Assembly (NCBI GenBank): GCA_026874595.1
Contig: CM049314.1
Coordinates: forward strand, 54,357,812 to 54,421,811
Length of the DNA: 64,000 nt
Source of the DNA: Sipunculus nudus
Taxonomy: Eukaryota; Annelida; Sipuncula; Golfingiida; Sipunculidae
Direction of reading: 5' to 3'
The translations under genes were made by a program, and so were the position numbers. Below, in pieces: positions 13,530 to 26,389 of the stretch. Position 1 is the first letter of the stretch. Each line of letters begins with the position of its first letter. The notes beneath the pieces are model-generated. The model searched no databases. It was not told the origin of the DNA and worked only from the letters and a program-made list of their open reading frames with translations.

Positions 13530-16500
13530 AGACAGGTGGAGGGTGTGGAGGAACAGTCCACTCATTGACTAGCAGGCATGCCGCCTTAGTAAGGGTCCAG
13601 TAGACAGGTGGAGGGTGTGGAGGAACAGTCCCCTCATTGACTAGCAGGCATGCCGCCTTAGTAAGGGTCCAGTGTACAGGTGGAGGGTGTGGAGGAACAG
13701 TCCACTCATTGACTAGCAGGCATGCCGCCTTAGTAAGGGTCCAGTGGACAGGTGGAGGGTGTAGAGGAACAGTCCCATCATTGACTAGCAGGCATGCCGC
13801 CTTAGTAAGGGTCCAGTGGACAGGTGGAGGGTCTGGAGGAACAGTCCCCTCATTGACTAGCTGGCATGCCGTTTTAGTAAGGGTCCAGTGGACAGGAGGA
13901 GGATGTGGAGGAACAGTCCCCTCATTGACTAGCAGGCATGCCGCTTTAGTAATGGTCCAGTGGACAGGTGGAGGGTCTGGAGGAACAGTCCCCTCATTGA
14001 CTAGCTGGCATGCCGCCTTAGTAAGGGTCCAGTGGACAGGTGGAGGGTGTAGAGGAACAGTCCCCTCATTGACTAGCAGGCATGCCGCCTTAGTAAGGGT
14101 CCAAAGGACAGGTGGAGGGTGTGGAGGAACAGTCCCATCATTGACTAGCAGGCATGCCGCCTTAGTAAGGGTCCAGTGGACAGGTGGAGGGTGTAGAGGA
14201 ACAGTCCCCTCATTGACTAGCAAGCTTGCCGCCTTAGTAAGGGTCCAGTGGACAGGTGGAGGGTCTGGAGGAACAGTCCCCTCATTGACTAGCTGGCATG
14301 CCGCATTAGAATGGGTCAAGTGGACAGGTGGAGGGTCTGGAGAAACAGTCCCCTCATTGACTAGCTGGCATGCCGCCTTAGTAAGGGGCCAGTGGACAGG
14401 TGGAGGGTGTAGAGGAACATTCCTCTCATTTACAAGCAGGCATGCCGCCTTAGTAAGGGTCCAGTAGACAGGTGGAGTGTGTGGAGGAACAGTCCCATCA
14501 TTGACTAGCAGGCATGCCGCCTTAGTAAGGGTCCAGTAGACAGGTGGAGGGTGTGGAGGAACAGTCCCCTCATTGACTATCAGGCATGCCGCCTTAGTAA
14601 GGGTCCAGTGTACAGGTGGAGGGTGTGGAGGAACAGTCCACTCATTGACTAGCAGGCATGCCGCCTTAGTAAGGGTCCAGGGGACAGGTGGAGGGTGGGG
14701 AGGAACAGTCCCATCATTGACTAGCAGGCATGCCCCCTTAGTAAGGGTCCAGTGGACAGGTGGAGGGTGTAGAGGAACAGTCCCCTCATTGACTAGCTGG
14801 CATGCCGCATTAGAATGGGTCAAGTGGACAGGTGGGGGTCTGGAGAAACAGTCCCCTCATTGACTAGCTGGCATGCCGCCTTAGTAAGGGGCCAGTGGAC
14901 AGGTGGAGGGTCTGGAGGAACAGTCCCCTCATTGACTAGCTGGCATGCCGCATTAGAATGGGTCAGGTGGACAGGTGGAGGGTCTGGAGAAACAGTCCCC
15001 TCATTGACTAGCTGGCAAGCCGCCTTAGTAAGGGGCCAGTGGACAGGTGGAGGGTGTAGAGGAACAGTTCCCTCATTGACTAGCAGGCATGCCGCCTTAG
15101 TAAGGGTCCATGATAGGTAGAGGGTGTAGAGGAACAGTCCCCTCATTGACTAGCAGGCATGCCCCCTTAGTAAGGGTCCAGTGGACAGGAGGAGGATGTG
15201 GAGGAACAGTCCCCTCATTGACTAGCAGGCATGCCGCTTTAGTAATGGTCCAGTGGACAGGTGGAGGGTCTGGAGGAACAGTCCCCTCATTGACTAGCAG
15301 GCATGCCGCCTTCGTAAGGGTCCATGATAGGTGGAGGGTGTAGAGAAACAGTCCCCTCATTGACTAGCAGGCATGCCGCCTTAGTAAGGGTCCAGTGGAC
15401 AGGTGGAGGGTGTGGAGGAACAGTCCATTCACTGACTAGCAGGCATGCCGCCTTAGTAAGGGTCCAGTGGACAGGTGGAGGGTGTGGAGGAACAGTCCAC
15501 TCATTGACTAGCAGGCATGCCGCATTAGAATGGGTCAAGTGGACAGGTGGGGGGTCTGGAGAAACAGTCCCCTCATTGACTAGCTGGCATGCCGCCTTAG
15601 TAAGGGGCCAGTGGACAGGTGGAGGGTCTGGAGGAACAGTCCCCTCATTGACTAGCTGGCATGCCGCATTAGAATGGGTCAAGTGGACAGGTGGAGGGTC
15701 TGGAGAAACAGTCCCCTCATTGACTAGCTGGCATGCCGCCTTAGTAAGGGGCCAGTGGACAGGTGGAGGGTGTGGAGGAACAGTCCCATCATTGACTAGC
15801 TGGCATGCCGCCTTAGTAAGGGTCCAGTGGACAGGTGGAGGGTGTGGAGGAACAGTCCATTCACTGACTAGCAGGCATGCCGCCTTAGTAAGGGTCCAGT
15901 GGACAGGTGGAGGGTGTGGAGGAACAGTCCCATCATTGACTAGCAGGCATGCCGCCTTAGTAAGGGTCCATGATAGGTAGAGGGTGTAGAGGAACAGTCC
16001 CATCATTGACTAGCAGGCATGCCGCCTTAGTAAGGGTCCATGATAGGTAGAGGGTGTAGAGGAACAGTCCCCTCATTGACTAGCAGGCATGCCGCTTTAG
16101 TAATGGTCCAGTGGACAGGTGGAGGGTCTGGAGGAACAGTCCCCTCATTGACTAGCTGGCATGCCGCCTTAGTAAGGGTCCAGTGGACAGGTGGAGGGTG
16201 TAGAGGAACAGTCCCCTCATTGACTAGCAGCTATGCCGCCTTAGTAAGGGTCCAAAGGACAGGTGGAGGGTGTGGAGGAACAGTCCCATCATTGACTAGC
16301 TGGCATGCCGCATTAGAATGGGTCAAGTGGACAGGTGGGGGGTCTGGAGAAACAGTCCCCTCATTGACTAGCTGGCATGCCGCCTTAGTAAGGGGCCAGT
16401 GGACAGGTGGAGGGTCTGGAGGAACAGTCCCCTCATTGACTAGCTGGCATGCCGCATTAGAATGGGTCAAGTGGACAGGTGGAGGGTCTGGAGAAACAGT

Positions 16501-17651
16501 CCCCTCATTGACTAGCTGGTATGCCGCCTTAGTAAGGGGCCAGTGGACAGGTGGAGGGTGTAGAGGAACAGTTCCCTCATTGACTAGCAGGCATGCCGCC
16601 TTAGTAAGGGTCCATGATAGGTAGAGGGTGTAGAGGAACAGTCCCCTCATTGACTAGCAGGCATGCCGCCTTAGTAAGGGTCCAGTGAACAGGTGGAGGG
16701 TGTGGAGGAACAGTCCACTCATTGACTAGCAGGCATGCCGCCTTAGTAAGGGTCCAGTGGACAGGTGGAGGGTGTAGAGGAACAGTCCCATCATTGACTA
16801 GCGGGCATGCCGCCTTAGTAAGGGTCCAGTGGACAGGTGGAGGATGTAGAGGATCAGTCCTCTCATTTACAAGCAGGCATGCCGCCTTAGTAAGGGTCCA
16901 GTAGACAGGTGGAGGGTGTGGAGGAACAGTCCACTCATTGACTAGCAGGCATGCCGCCTTAGTAAGGGTCCAGTAGACAGGTGGAGGGTGTGGAGGAACA
17001 GTCCCCTCATTGACTAGCAGGCATGCCGACTTAGTAAGGGTCCATGATAGGTGGATGGTGTAGAGGAACAGTCCCCTCATTGCCTAGCAGGCATGCCGCC
17101 TTAGTAAGGGTCCAGTGGACAAGTGGAGGGTGTAGAGGAACAGTCCCCTCATTGACTAGCAGGCATGCCGCCTTAGTAAGGGTCCAGTGGACAGGTGGAG
17201 GGTGTGGAAGAACAGTCCCATCATTGACTAGCAGGCATGCCGCATTAGAATGGGTCAAGTGGACAGGTGGAGGGTCTGGAGAAACAGTCCCCTCATTGAC
17301 TAGCTGGCATGCCGCCTTAGTAAGGGGCCAGTGGACAGGTGGAGGGTGTAGAGGAACAGTCCTCTCATTTACAAGCAGGCATGCCGCCTTAGTAAGGGTC
17401 CAGTAGACAGGTGGAGTGTGTGGAGGAACAGTCCCATCATTGACTAGCAGGCATGCCGCCTTAGTAAGGGTCCAGTAGACAGGTGGAGGGTGTGGAGGAA
17501 CAGTCCCCTCATTGACTATCAGGCAGGCCGCCTTAGTAAGGGTCCAGTGTACAGGTGGAGGGTGTGGAGGAACAGTCCACTCATTGACTAGCGGGCATTG
17601 CGCCTTAGTAAGGGTCCAGTGGACAGGTGGAGGGTGTGGAGGAACAGTCCC

Positions 17652-20354
17652 CTCATTGACTAGCAGGCATGCCGCCTTAGTAAGGGTCCAGTGGACAGGT
17701 GGAGGGTGTAGAGGAACAGTCCCATCATTGACTAGCAGGCATGCCGCCTTAGTAAGGGTCCAGTGGACAGGTGGAGGGTCTGGAGGAACAGTCCCCTCAT
17801 TGACTAGCTGGCATGCCGTTTTAGTAAGGGTCCAGTGGACAGGAGGAGGATGTGGAGGAACAGTCCCCTCATTGACTAGCAGGCATGCCGCTTTAGTAAT
17901 GGTCCAGTGGACAGGTGGAGGGTCTGGAGGAACAGTCCCCTCATTGACTAGCTGGCATGCCGCCTTAGTAAGGGTCCAGTGGACAGGTGGAGGGTGTAGA
18001 GGAACAGTCCCCTCATTGACTAGCAGGCATGCCGCCTTAGTAAGGGTCCAAAGGACAGGTGGAGGGTGTGGAGGAACAGTCCCATCATTGACTAGCAGGC
18101 ATGCCGCCTTAGTAAGGGTCCAGTGGACAGGTGGAGGGTGTAGAGGAACAGTCCCCTCATTGACTAGCAAGCTTGCCGCCTTAGAAAGGGTCCAGTGGAC
18201 AGGTGGAGGGTCTGGAGGAACAGTCCCCTCATTGACTAGCTGGCATGCCGCATTAGAATGGGTCAAGTGGACAGGTGGAGGGTCTGGAGAAACAGTCCCC
18301 TCATTGACTAGCTGGCATGCCGCCTTAGTAAGGGGCCAGTGGACAGGTGGAGGGTGTAGAGGAACAGTCCTCTCATTTACAAGCAGGCATGCCGCCTTAG
18401 TAAGGGTCCAGTAGACAGGTGGAGTGTGTGGAGGAACAGTCCCATCATTGACTAGCAGGCATGCCGCCTTAGTAAGGGTCCAGTGGACAGGTGGAGGGTG
18501 TAGAGGATCAGTCCCCTCATTTACTAGCAGGGAAACCGCCTTAGTAAGGATCCAGTGGACAGGTGGAGGGTGTGGAGGAACAGTCCCATCATTGACTAGC
18601 TGGCATGCCGCCTTAGTAAGGGTCCAGTGGACAGGAGGAGGGTGTGGAGGAACAGTCCACTCATTGACTAGCGGCATTGCGCCTTAGTAAGGGTCCAGTG
18701 GACAGGTGGGGGGTGTGGAGGAACAGTCCCCTTATTGACGTGCAGGCATACCGCCTTAGAAAGGATCCAGTGGACAGGTGGAGGGTGTTGAGGAACAGTC
18801 CCCTCATTGACTAGCAGGCATGCCGCCTTAGTAAGGGTCCATGATAGGTGGATGGTGTAGAGGAACAGTCCCCTCATTGCCTAGCAGGCATGCCGCCTTA
18901 GTAAGGGTCCAGTGGACAAGTGGAGGGTGTAGAGGAACAGTCCCCTCATTGACTAGCAGGCATGCCGCCTTAGTAAGGGTCCAGTGGACAGGTGGAGGGT
19001 GTGGAAGAACAGTCCCATCATTGACTAGCAGGCATGCCGCCTTAGTAAGGGTCCAGTGGACAGGTGGAGGGTGTAGAGTAACAGTCCCCTCATTGACTAG
19101 CAAGCTTGCCGCCTTAGTAAGGGTCCAGTGGACAGGTGGAGGGTCTGGAGGAACAGTCCCCTCATTGACTAGCAGGCATGCCGCCTTAGTAAGGGTCCAG
19201 TGGACAGGTGGAGGGTGTGGAGGAACAGTCCACTCATTGACTAGCGGGCATTGCGCCTTAGTAAGGGTCCAGTGGACAGGTGGAGGGTGTGGAGGAACAG
19301 TCCCCTCATTGACTAGCAGGCATGCCGCCTTCGTAAGGGTCCATGATAGGTGGAGAGTGTAGAGAAACAGTCCCCTCATTGACTAGCAGGCATGCCGCCT
19401 TAGTAAGGGTCCAATAGACAGGTGGAGGGTGTGGAGGAACAGTCCACTCATTGACTAGCAGGCATGCCGCCTTAGTAAGGGTCCAGTGGACAGGTGGAGG
19501 GTGGGGAGGAACAGTTCACTCATTGACTAGCGGGCATTGCGCCTTAGTAAGGGTCCAGTGGACAGGTGGAGGGTGTGGAGGAACAGTCCCCTCATTGACT
19601 TGCAGGCATGCCGCCTTAGTAAGGATCCAGTGGACAGGTGGAGGGTGTGAAGGAACAGTCCCCTCATTGACTAGCAGGCATGCCGCCTTAGTAAGGGTCA
19701 AGTGGACAGGTGGGGGGTGTGGAGGAACAGTCCCCTTATTGACGTGCAGGCATGCCGCCTTAGAAAGGATCCAGTGGACAGGTGGAGGGTGTGGAGGAAC
19801 AGTCCCCTCATTGACTAGCAGGCATGCCGACTTAGTAAGGGTCCATGATAGGTGGATGGTGTAGAGGAACAGTCCCCTCATTGCCTAGCAGGCATGCCGC
19901 CTTAGTAAGGGTCCAGTGGACAAGTGGAGGGTGTAGAGGAACAGTCCCCTCATTGACTAGCAGGCATGCCGCCTTAGTAAGGGTCCAGTGGACAGGTGGA
20001 GGGTGTGGAAGAACAGTCCCATCATTGACTAGCAGGCATGCCGCCTTAGTAAGGGTCCAGTGGACAGGTGGAGGGTGTAGAGTAACAGTCCCCTCATTGA
20101 CTAGCAAGCTTGCCGCCTTAGTAAGGGTCCAGTGGACAGGTGGAGGGTCTGGAGGAACAGTCCCCTCATTGACTAGCAGGCATACCGCCTTAGTAAGGGT
20201 CCAGTGGACAGGTGGAGGGTGTGGAGGAACAGTCCACTCATTGACTAGCGGGCATTGCGCCTTAGTAAGGGTCCAGTGGACAGGTGGAGGGTGTGGAGGA
20301 ACAGTCCCCTCATTGACTAGCAGGCATGCCGCCTTCGTAAGGGTCCATGATAGG
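17652..20354. repeat. Higher-order block B, copy 1 (about 2.7 kb)
   Basis: This stretch matches 23,180-25,882 at a constant offset of 5,528 bp. Shared markers are the one-base-short GACTAGCGGCATTGCG unit near 18,670, GACGTGCAGGCAT near 18,738, GGTGTTGAGG near 18,785 and the 70-bp units at 18,841, 19,343 and 19,845. The two copies are not adjacent: other repeat blocks lie between them. The match ends just after 20,354, where GGTAGAGGG faces GGTGGAGAG in the partner. Confidence 0.86.
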
Positions 20355-23179
20355 TAGAGGGTGTAGAGGAACAGTCCCCTCATTGACTAGCAGGCATGCC
20401 GCTTTAGTAATGGTCCAGTGGACAGGTGGAGGGTCTGGAGGAACAGTCCCCTCATTGACTAGCTGGCATGCCGCCTTAGTAAGGGTCCAGTGGACAGGTG
20501 GAGGGTGTAGAGGAACAGTCCCCTCATTGACTAGCAGCTATGCCGCCTTAGTAAGGGTCCAAAGGACAGGTGGAGGGTGTGGAGGAACAGTCCCATCATT
20601 GACTAGCTGGCATGCCGCATTAGAATGGGTCAAGTGGACAGGTGGGGGGTCTGGAGAAACAGTCCCCTCATTGACTAGCTGGCATGCCGCCTTAGTAAGG
20701 GGCCAGTGGACAGGTGGAGGGTCTGGAGGAACAGTCCCCTCATTGACTAGCTGGCATGCCGCATTAGAATGGGTCAAGTGGACAGGTGGAGGGTCTGGAG
20801 AAACAGTCCCTTATTGACTAGCTGGTATGCCGCCTTAGTAAGGGGCCAGTGGACAGGTGGAGGGTGTAGAGGAACAGTTCCCTCATTGACTAGCAGGCAT
20901 GCCGCCTTAGTAAGGGTCCATGATAGGTAGAGGGTGTAGAGGAACAGTCCCCTCATTGACTAGCAGGCATGCCGCCTTAGTAAGGGTCCAGTGAACAGGT
21001 GGAGGGTGTGGAGGAACAGTCCACTCATTGACTAGCAGGCATGCCGCCTTAGTAAGGGTCCAGTGGACAGGTGGAGGGTGTAGAGGAACAGTCCCATCAT
21101 TGACTAGCGGGCATGCCGCCTTAGTAAGGGTCCAGTGGACAGGTGGAGGATGTAGAGGATCAGTCCTCTCATTTACAAGCAGGCATGCCGCCTTAGTAAG
21201 GGTCCAGTAGACAGGTGGAGGGTGTGGAGGAACAGTCCACTCATTGACTAGCAGGCATGCCGCCTTAGTAAGGGTCCAGTAGACAGGTGGAGGGTGAGGA
21301 GGAACAGTCCCCTCATTGACTAGCAGGCATGCCGCCTTAGTAAGGGTCCAGTGTACAGGTGGAGGGTGTGGAGGAACAGTCCACTCATTGACTAGCAGGC
21401 ATGCCGCCTTAGTAAGGGTCCAGTGGACAGGTGGAGGGTGTAGAGGAACAGTCCCATCATTGACTAGCAGGCATGCCGCCTTAGTAAGGGTCCAGTGGAC
21501 AGGTGGAGGGTCTGGAGGAACAGTCCCCTCATTGACTAGCTGGCATGCCGTTTTAGTAAGGGTCCAGTGGACAGGAGGAGGATGTGGAGGAACAGTCCCC
21601 TCATTGACTAGCAGGCATGCCGCTTTAGTAATGGTCCAGTGGACAGGTGGAGGGTCTGGAGGAACAGTCCCCTCATTGACTAGCTGGCATGCCGCCTTAG
21701 TAAGTGTCCAGTGGACAGGTGGAGGATGTAGAGGATCAGTCCTCTCATTTACAAGCAGGCATGCCGCCTTAGTAAGGGTCCAGTAGACAGGTGGAGGGTG
21801 TGGAGGAACAGTCCACTCATTGACTAGCAGGCATGCCGCCTTAGTAAGGGTCCAGTAGACAGGTGGAGGGTGTGGAGGAACAGTCCCCTCATTGACTAGC
21901 AGGCATGCCGACTTAGTAAGGGTCCATGATAGGTGGATGGTGTAGAGGAACAGTCCCCTCATTGCCTAGCAGGCATGCCGCCTTAGTAAGGGTCCAGTGG
22001 ACAAGTGGAGGGTGTAGAGGAACAGTCCCCTCATTGACTAGCAGGCATGCCGCCTTAGTAAGGGTCCAGTGGACAGGTGGAGGGTGTGGAAGAACAGTCC
22101 CATCATTGACTAGCAGGCATGCCGCATTAGAATGGGTCAAGTGGACAGGTGGAGGGTCTGGAGAAACAGTCCCCTCATTGACTAGCTGGCATGCCGCCTT
22201 AGTAAGGGGCCAGTGGACAGGTGGAGGGTGTAGAGGAACAGTCCTCTCATTTACAAGCAGGCATGCCGCCTTAGTAAGGGTCCAGTAGACAGGTGGAGTG
22301 TGTGGAGGAACAGTCCCATCATTGACTAGCAGGCATGCCGCCTTAGTAAGGGTCCAGTAGACAGGTGGAGGGTGTGGAGGAACAGTCCCCTCATTGACTA
22401 TCAGGCAGGCCGCCTTAGTAAGGGTCCAGTGTACAGGTGGAGGGTGTGGAGGAACAGTCCACTCATTGACTAGCGGGCATTGCGCCTTAGTAAGGGTCCA
22501 GTGGACAGGTGGAGGGTGTGGAGGAACAGTCCCCTCATTGACTAGCAGGCATGCCGCCTTAGTAAGGTTCCAGTGGACAGGTGGAGGGTGTGGAGAAACA
22601 GTCCCCTCATTGACTAGCAGGCATGCCGCCTTAGTAAGGGTCCAGTGGACAGGTGGAGGGTGTAGAGGATCAGTCCCCTCATTTACTAGCAGGCATGCCG
22701 CCTTAGTAAGGGTCCATGATAGGTAGAGGGTGTAGAGGAACAGTCCCCTCATTGACTAGCAGGCATGCCGCCTTAGTAAGGGTCCAGTGAACAGGTGGAG
22801 GGTGTGGAGGAACAGTCCACTCATTGACTAGCAGGCATGCCGCCTTAGTAAGGGTCCAGTGGACAGGTGGAGGGTGTAGAGGAACAGTCCCATCATTGAC
22901 TAGCGGGCATGCCGCCTTAGTAAGGGTCCAGTGGACAGGTGGAGGATGTAGAGGATCAGTCCTCTCATTTACAAGCAGGCATGCCGCCTTAGTAAGGGTC
23001 CAGTAGACAGGTGGAGGGTGTGGAGGAACAGTCCACTCATTGACTAGCAGGCATGCCGCCTTAGTAAGGGTCCAGTAGACAGGTGGAGGGTGTGGAGGAA
23101 CAGTCCCCTCATTGACTAGCAGGCATGCCGCCTTAGTAAGGGTCCAGTGTACAGGTGGAGGGTGTGGAGGAACAGTCCA

Positions 23180-25882
23180 CTCATTGACTAGCAGGCATGC
23201 CGCCTTAGTAAGGGTCCAGTGGACAGGTGGAGGGTGTAGAGGAACAGTCCCATCATTGACTAGCAGGCATGCCGCCTTAGTAAGGGTCCAGTGGACAGGT
23301 GGAGGGTCTGGAGGAACAGTCCCCTCATTGACTAGCTGGCATGCCGTTTTAGTAAGGGTCCAGTGGACAGGAGGAGGATGTGGAGGAACAGTCCCCTCAT
23401 TGACTAGCAGGCATGCCGCTTTAGTAATGGTCCAGTGGACAGGTGGAGGGTCTGGAGGAACAGTCCCCTCATTGACTAGCTGGCATGCCGCCTTAGTAAG
23501 GGTCCAGTGGACAGGTGGAGGGTGTAGAGGAACAGTCCCCTCATTGACTAGCAGGCATGCCGCCTTAGTAAGGGTCCAAAGGACAGGTGGAGGGTGTGGA
23601 GGAACAGTCCCATCATTGACTAGCAGGCATGCCGCCTTAGTAAGGGTCCAGTGGACAGGTGGAGGGTGTAGAGGAACAGTCCCCTCATTGACTAGCAAGC
23701 TTGCCGCCTTAGAAAGGGTCCAGTGGACAGGTGGAGGGTCTGGAGGAACAGTCCCCTCATTGACTAGCTGGCATGCCGCATTAGAATGGGTCAAGTGGAC
23801 AGGTGGAGGGTCTGGAGAAACAGTCCCCTCATTGACTAGCTGGCATGCCGCCTTAGTAAGGGGCCAGTGGACAGGTGGAGGGTGTAGAGGAACAGTCCTC
23901 TCATTTACAAGCAGGCATGCCGCCTTAGTAAGGGTCCAGTAGACAGGTGGAGTGTGTGGAGGAACAGTCCCATCATTGACTAGCAGGCATGCCGCCTTAG
24001 TAAGGGTCCAGTGGACAGGTGGAGGGTGTAGAGGATCAGTCCCCTCATTTACTAGCAGGCAAACCGCCTTAGTAAGGATCCAGTGGACAGGTGGAGGGTG
24101 TGGAGGAACAGTCCCATCATTGACTAGCTGGCATGCCGCCTTAGTAAGGGTCCAGTGGACAGGAGGAGGGTGTGGAGGAACAGTCCACTCATTGACTAGC
24201 GGCATTGCGCCTTAGTAAGGGTCCAGTGGACAGGTGGGGGGTGTGGAGGAACAGTCCCCTTATTGACGTGCAGGCATACCGCCTTAGAAAGGATCCAGTG
24301 GACAGGTGGAGGGTGTTGAGGAACAGTCCCCTCATTGACTAGCAGGCATGCCGCCTTAGTAAGGGTCCATGATAGGTGGATGGTGTAGAGGAACAGTCCC
24401 CTCATTGCCTAGCAGGCATGCCGCCTTAGTAAGGGTCCAGTGGACAAGTGGAGGGTGTAGAGGAACAGTCCCCTCATTGACTAGCAGGCATGCCGCCTTA
24501 GTAAGGGTCCAGTGGACAGGTGGAGGGTGTGGAAGAACAGTCCCATCATTGACTAGCAGGCATGCCGCCTTAGTAAGGGTCCAGTGGACAGGTGGAGGGT
24601 GTAGAGTAACAGTCCCCTCATTGACTAGCAAGCTTGCCGCCTTAGTAAGGGTCCAGTGGACAGGTGGAGGGTCTGGAGGAACAGTCCCCTCATTGACTAG
24701 CAGGCATGCCGCCTTAGTAAGGGTCCAGTGGACAGGTGGAGGGTGTGGAGGAACAGTCCACTCATTGACTAGCGGGCATTGCGCCTTAGTAAGGGTCCAG
24801 TGGACAGGTGGAGGGTGTGGAGGAACAGTCCCCTCATTGACTAGCAGGCATGCCGCCTTCGTAAGGGTCCATGATAGGTGGAGAGTGTAGAGAAACAGTC
24901 CCCTCATTGACTAGCAGGCATGCCGCCTTAGTAAGGGTCCAATAGACAGGTGGAGGGTGTGGAGGAACAGTCCACTCATTGACTAGCAGGCATGCCGCCT
25001 TAGTAAGGGTCCAGTGGACAGGTGGAGGGTGGGGAGGAACAGTTCACTCATTGACTAGCGGGCATTGCGCCTTAGTAAGGGTCCAGTGGACAGGTGGAGG
25101 GTGTGGAGGAACAGTCCCCTCATTGACTTGCAGGCATGCCGCCTTAGTAAGGATCCAGTGGACAGGTGGAGGGTGTGAAGGAACAGTCCCCTCATTGACT
25201 AACAGGCATGCCGCCTTAGTAAGGGTCAAGTGGACAGGTGGGGGGTGTGGAGGAACAGTCCCCTTATTGACGTGCAGGCATGCCGCCTTAGAAAGGATCC
25301 AGTGGACAGGTGGAGGGTGTGGAGGAACAGTCCCCTCATTGACTAGCAGGCATGCCGACTTAGTAAGGGTCCATGATAGGTGGATGGTGTAGAGGAACAG
25401 TCCCCTCATTGCCTAGCAGGCATGCCGCCTTAGTAAGGGTCCAGTGGACAAGTGGAGGGTGTAGAGGAACAGTCCCCTCATTGACTAGCAGGCATGCCGC
25501 CTTAGTAAGGGTCCAGTGGACAGGTGGAGGGTGTGGAAGAACAGTCCCATCATTGACTAGCAGGCATGCCGCCTTAGTAAGGGTCCAGTGGACAGGTGGA
25601 GGGTGTAGAGTAACAGTCCCCTCATTGACTAGCAAGCTTGCCGCCTTAGTAAGGGTCCAGTGGACAGGTGGAGGGTCTGGAGGAACAGTCCCCTCATTGA
25701 CTAGCAGGCATACCGCCTTAGTAAGGGTCCAGTGGACAGGTGGAGGGTGTGGAGGAACAGTCCACTCATTGACTAGCGGGCATTGCGCCTTAGTAAGGGT
25801 CCAGTGGACAGGTGGAGGGTGTGGAGGAACAGTCCCCTCATTGACTAGCAGGCATGCCGCCTTCGTAAGGGTCCATGATAGG
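23180..25882. repeat. Higher-order block B, copy 2 (about 2.7 kb)
   Basis: Partner of 17,652-20,354 at +5,528 bp, with the same order of marker units and 70-bp units at 24,369, 24,871 and 25,373. It differs from copy 1 at scattered bases, for example GCAGGGAAACC near 18,528 against GCAGGCAAACC near 24,056. Part of it (about 23,980-25,780) has a third copy 30,259 bp downstream, at about 54,239-56,040. Confidence 0.86.
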
Positions 25883-26374
25883 TGGAGAGTGTAGAGAAAC
25901 AGTCCCCTCATTGACTAGCAGGCATGCCGCCTTAGTAAGGGTCCAATAGACAGGTGGAGGGTGTGGAGGAACAGTCCACTCATTGACTAGCAGGCATGCC
26001 GCCTTAGTAAGGGTCCATGATAGGTGGAGGGTGTAGAGAAACAGTCCCCTCATTGACTAGCAGGCATGCCGCCTTAGTAAGGGTCCAGTGGACAGGTGGA
26101 GGGTGTGGAGGAACAGTCCATTCACTGACTAGCAGGCATGCCGCCTTAGTAAGGGTCCAGTGGACAGGTGGAGGGTGTGGAGGAACAGTCCCATCATTGA
26201 CTAGCAGGCATGCCGCCTTAGTAAGGGTCCATGATAGGTAGAGGGTGTAGAGGAACAGTCCCATCATTGACTAGCAGGCATGCCGCCTTAGTAAGGGTCC
26301 ATGATAGGTAGAGGGTGTAGAGGAACAGTCCCCTCATTGACTAGCAGGCATGCCGCTTTAGTAATGGTCCAGTG
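24369..26374. repeat. 1,004-bp higher-order unit (14 monomers), about two copies
   Basis: The 70-bp units at 24,369, 24,871, 25,373 and 25,875 are evenly spaced by 502 bp and alternate between two forms, GGTGGATGG and GGTGGAGAG. The true period is therefore 1,004 bp (14 x 72 - 4). The first 1.5 period is clear; the second copy fades after 26,017. The same pair recurs at 18,841/19,845 and 54,628/55,632. Copies within a pair differ by a few substitutions, for example GGCATGCC against GGCATACC. Confidence 0.75.
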
Positions 26375-26389
26375 GACAGGTGGAGGGTC

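Noticed and set aside
11356-14823. Mucin-like or proline-rich secreted repeat protein on the minus strand
   Set aside because: The repeat is proline-rich, but there is no signal peptide, no non-repeat domain and no exon structure, and the opposite strand is equally open. Its length simply reflects the absence of 70-bp units between 11,369 and 15,110.
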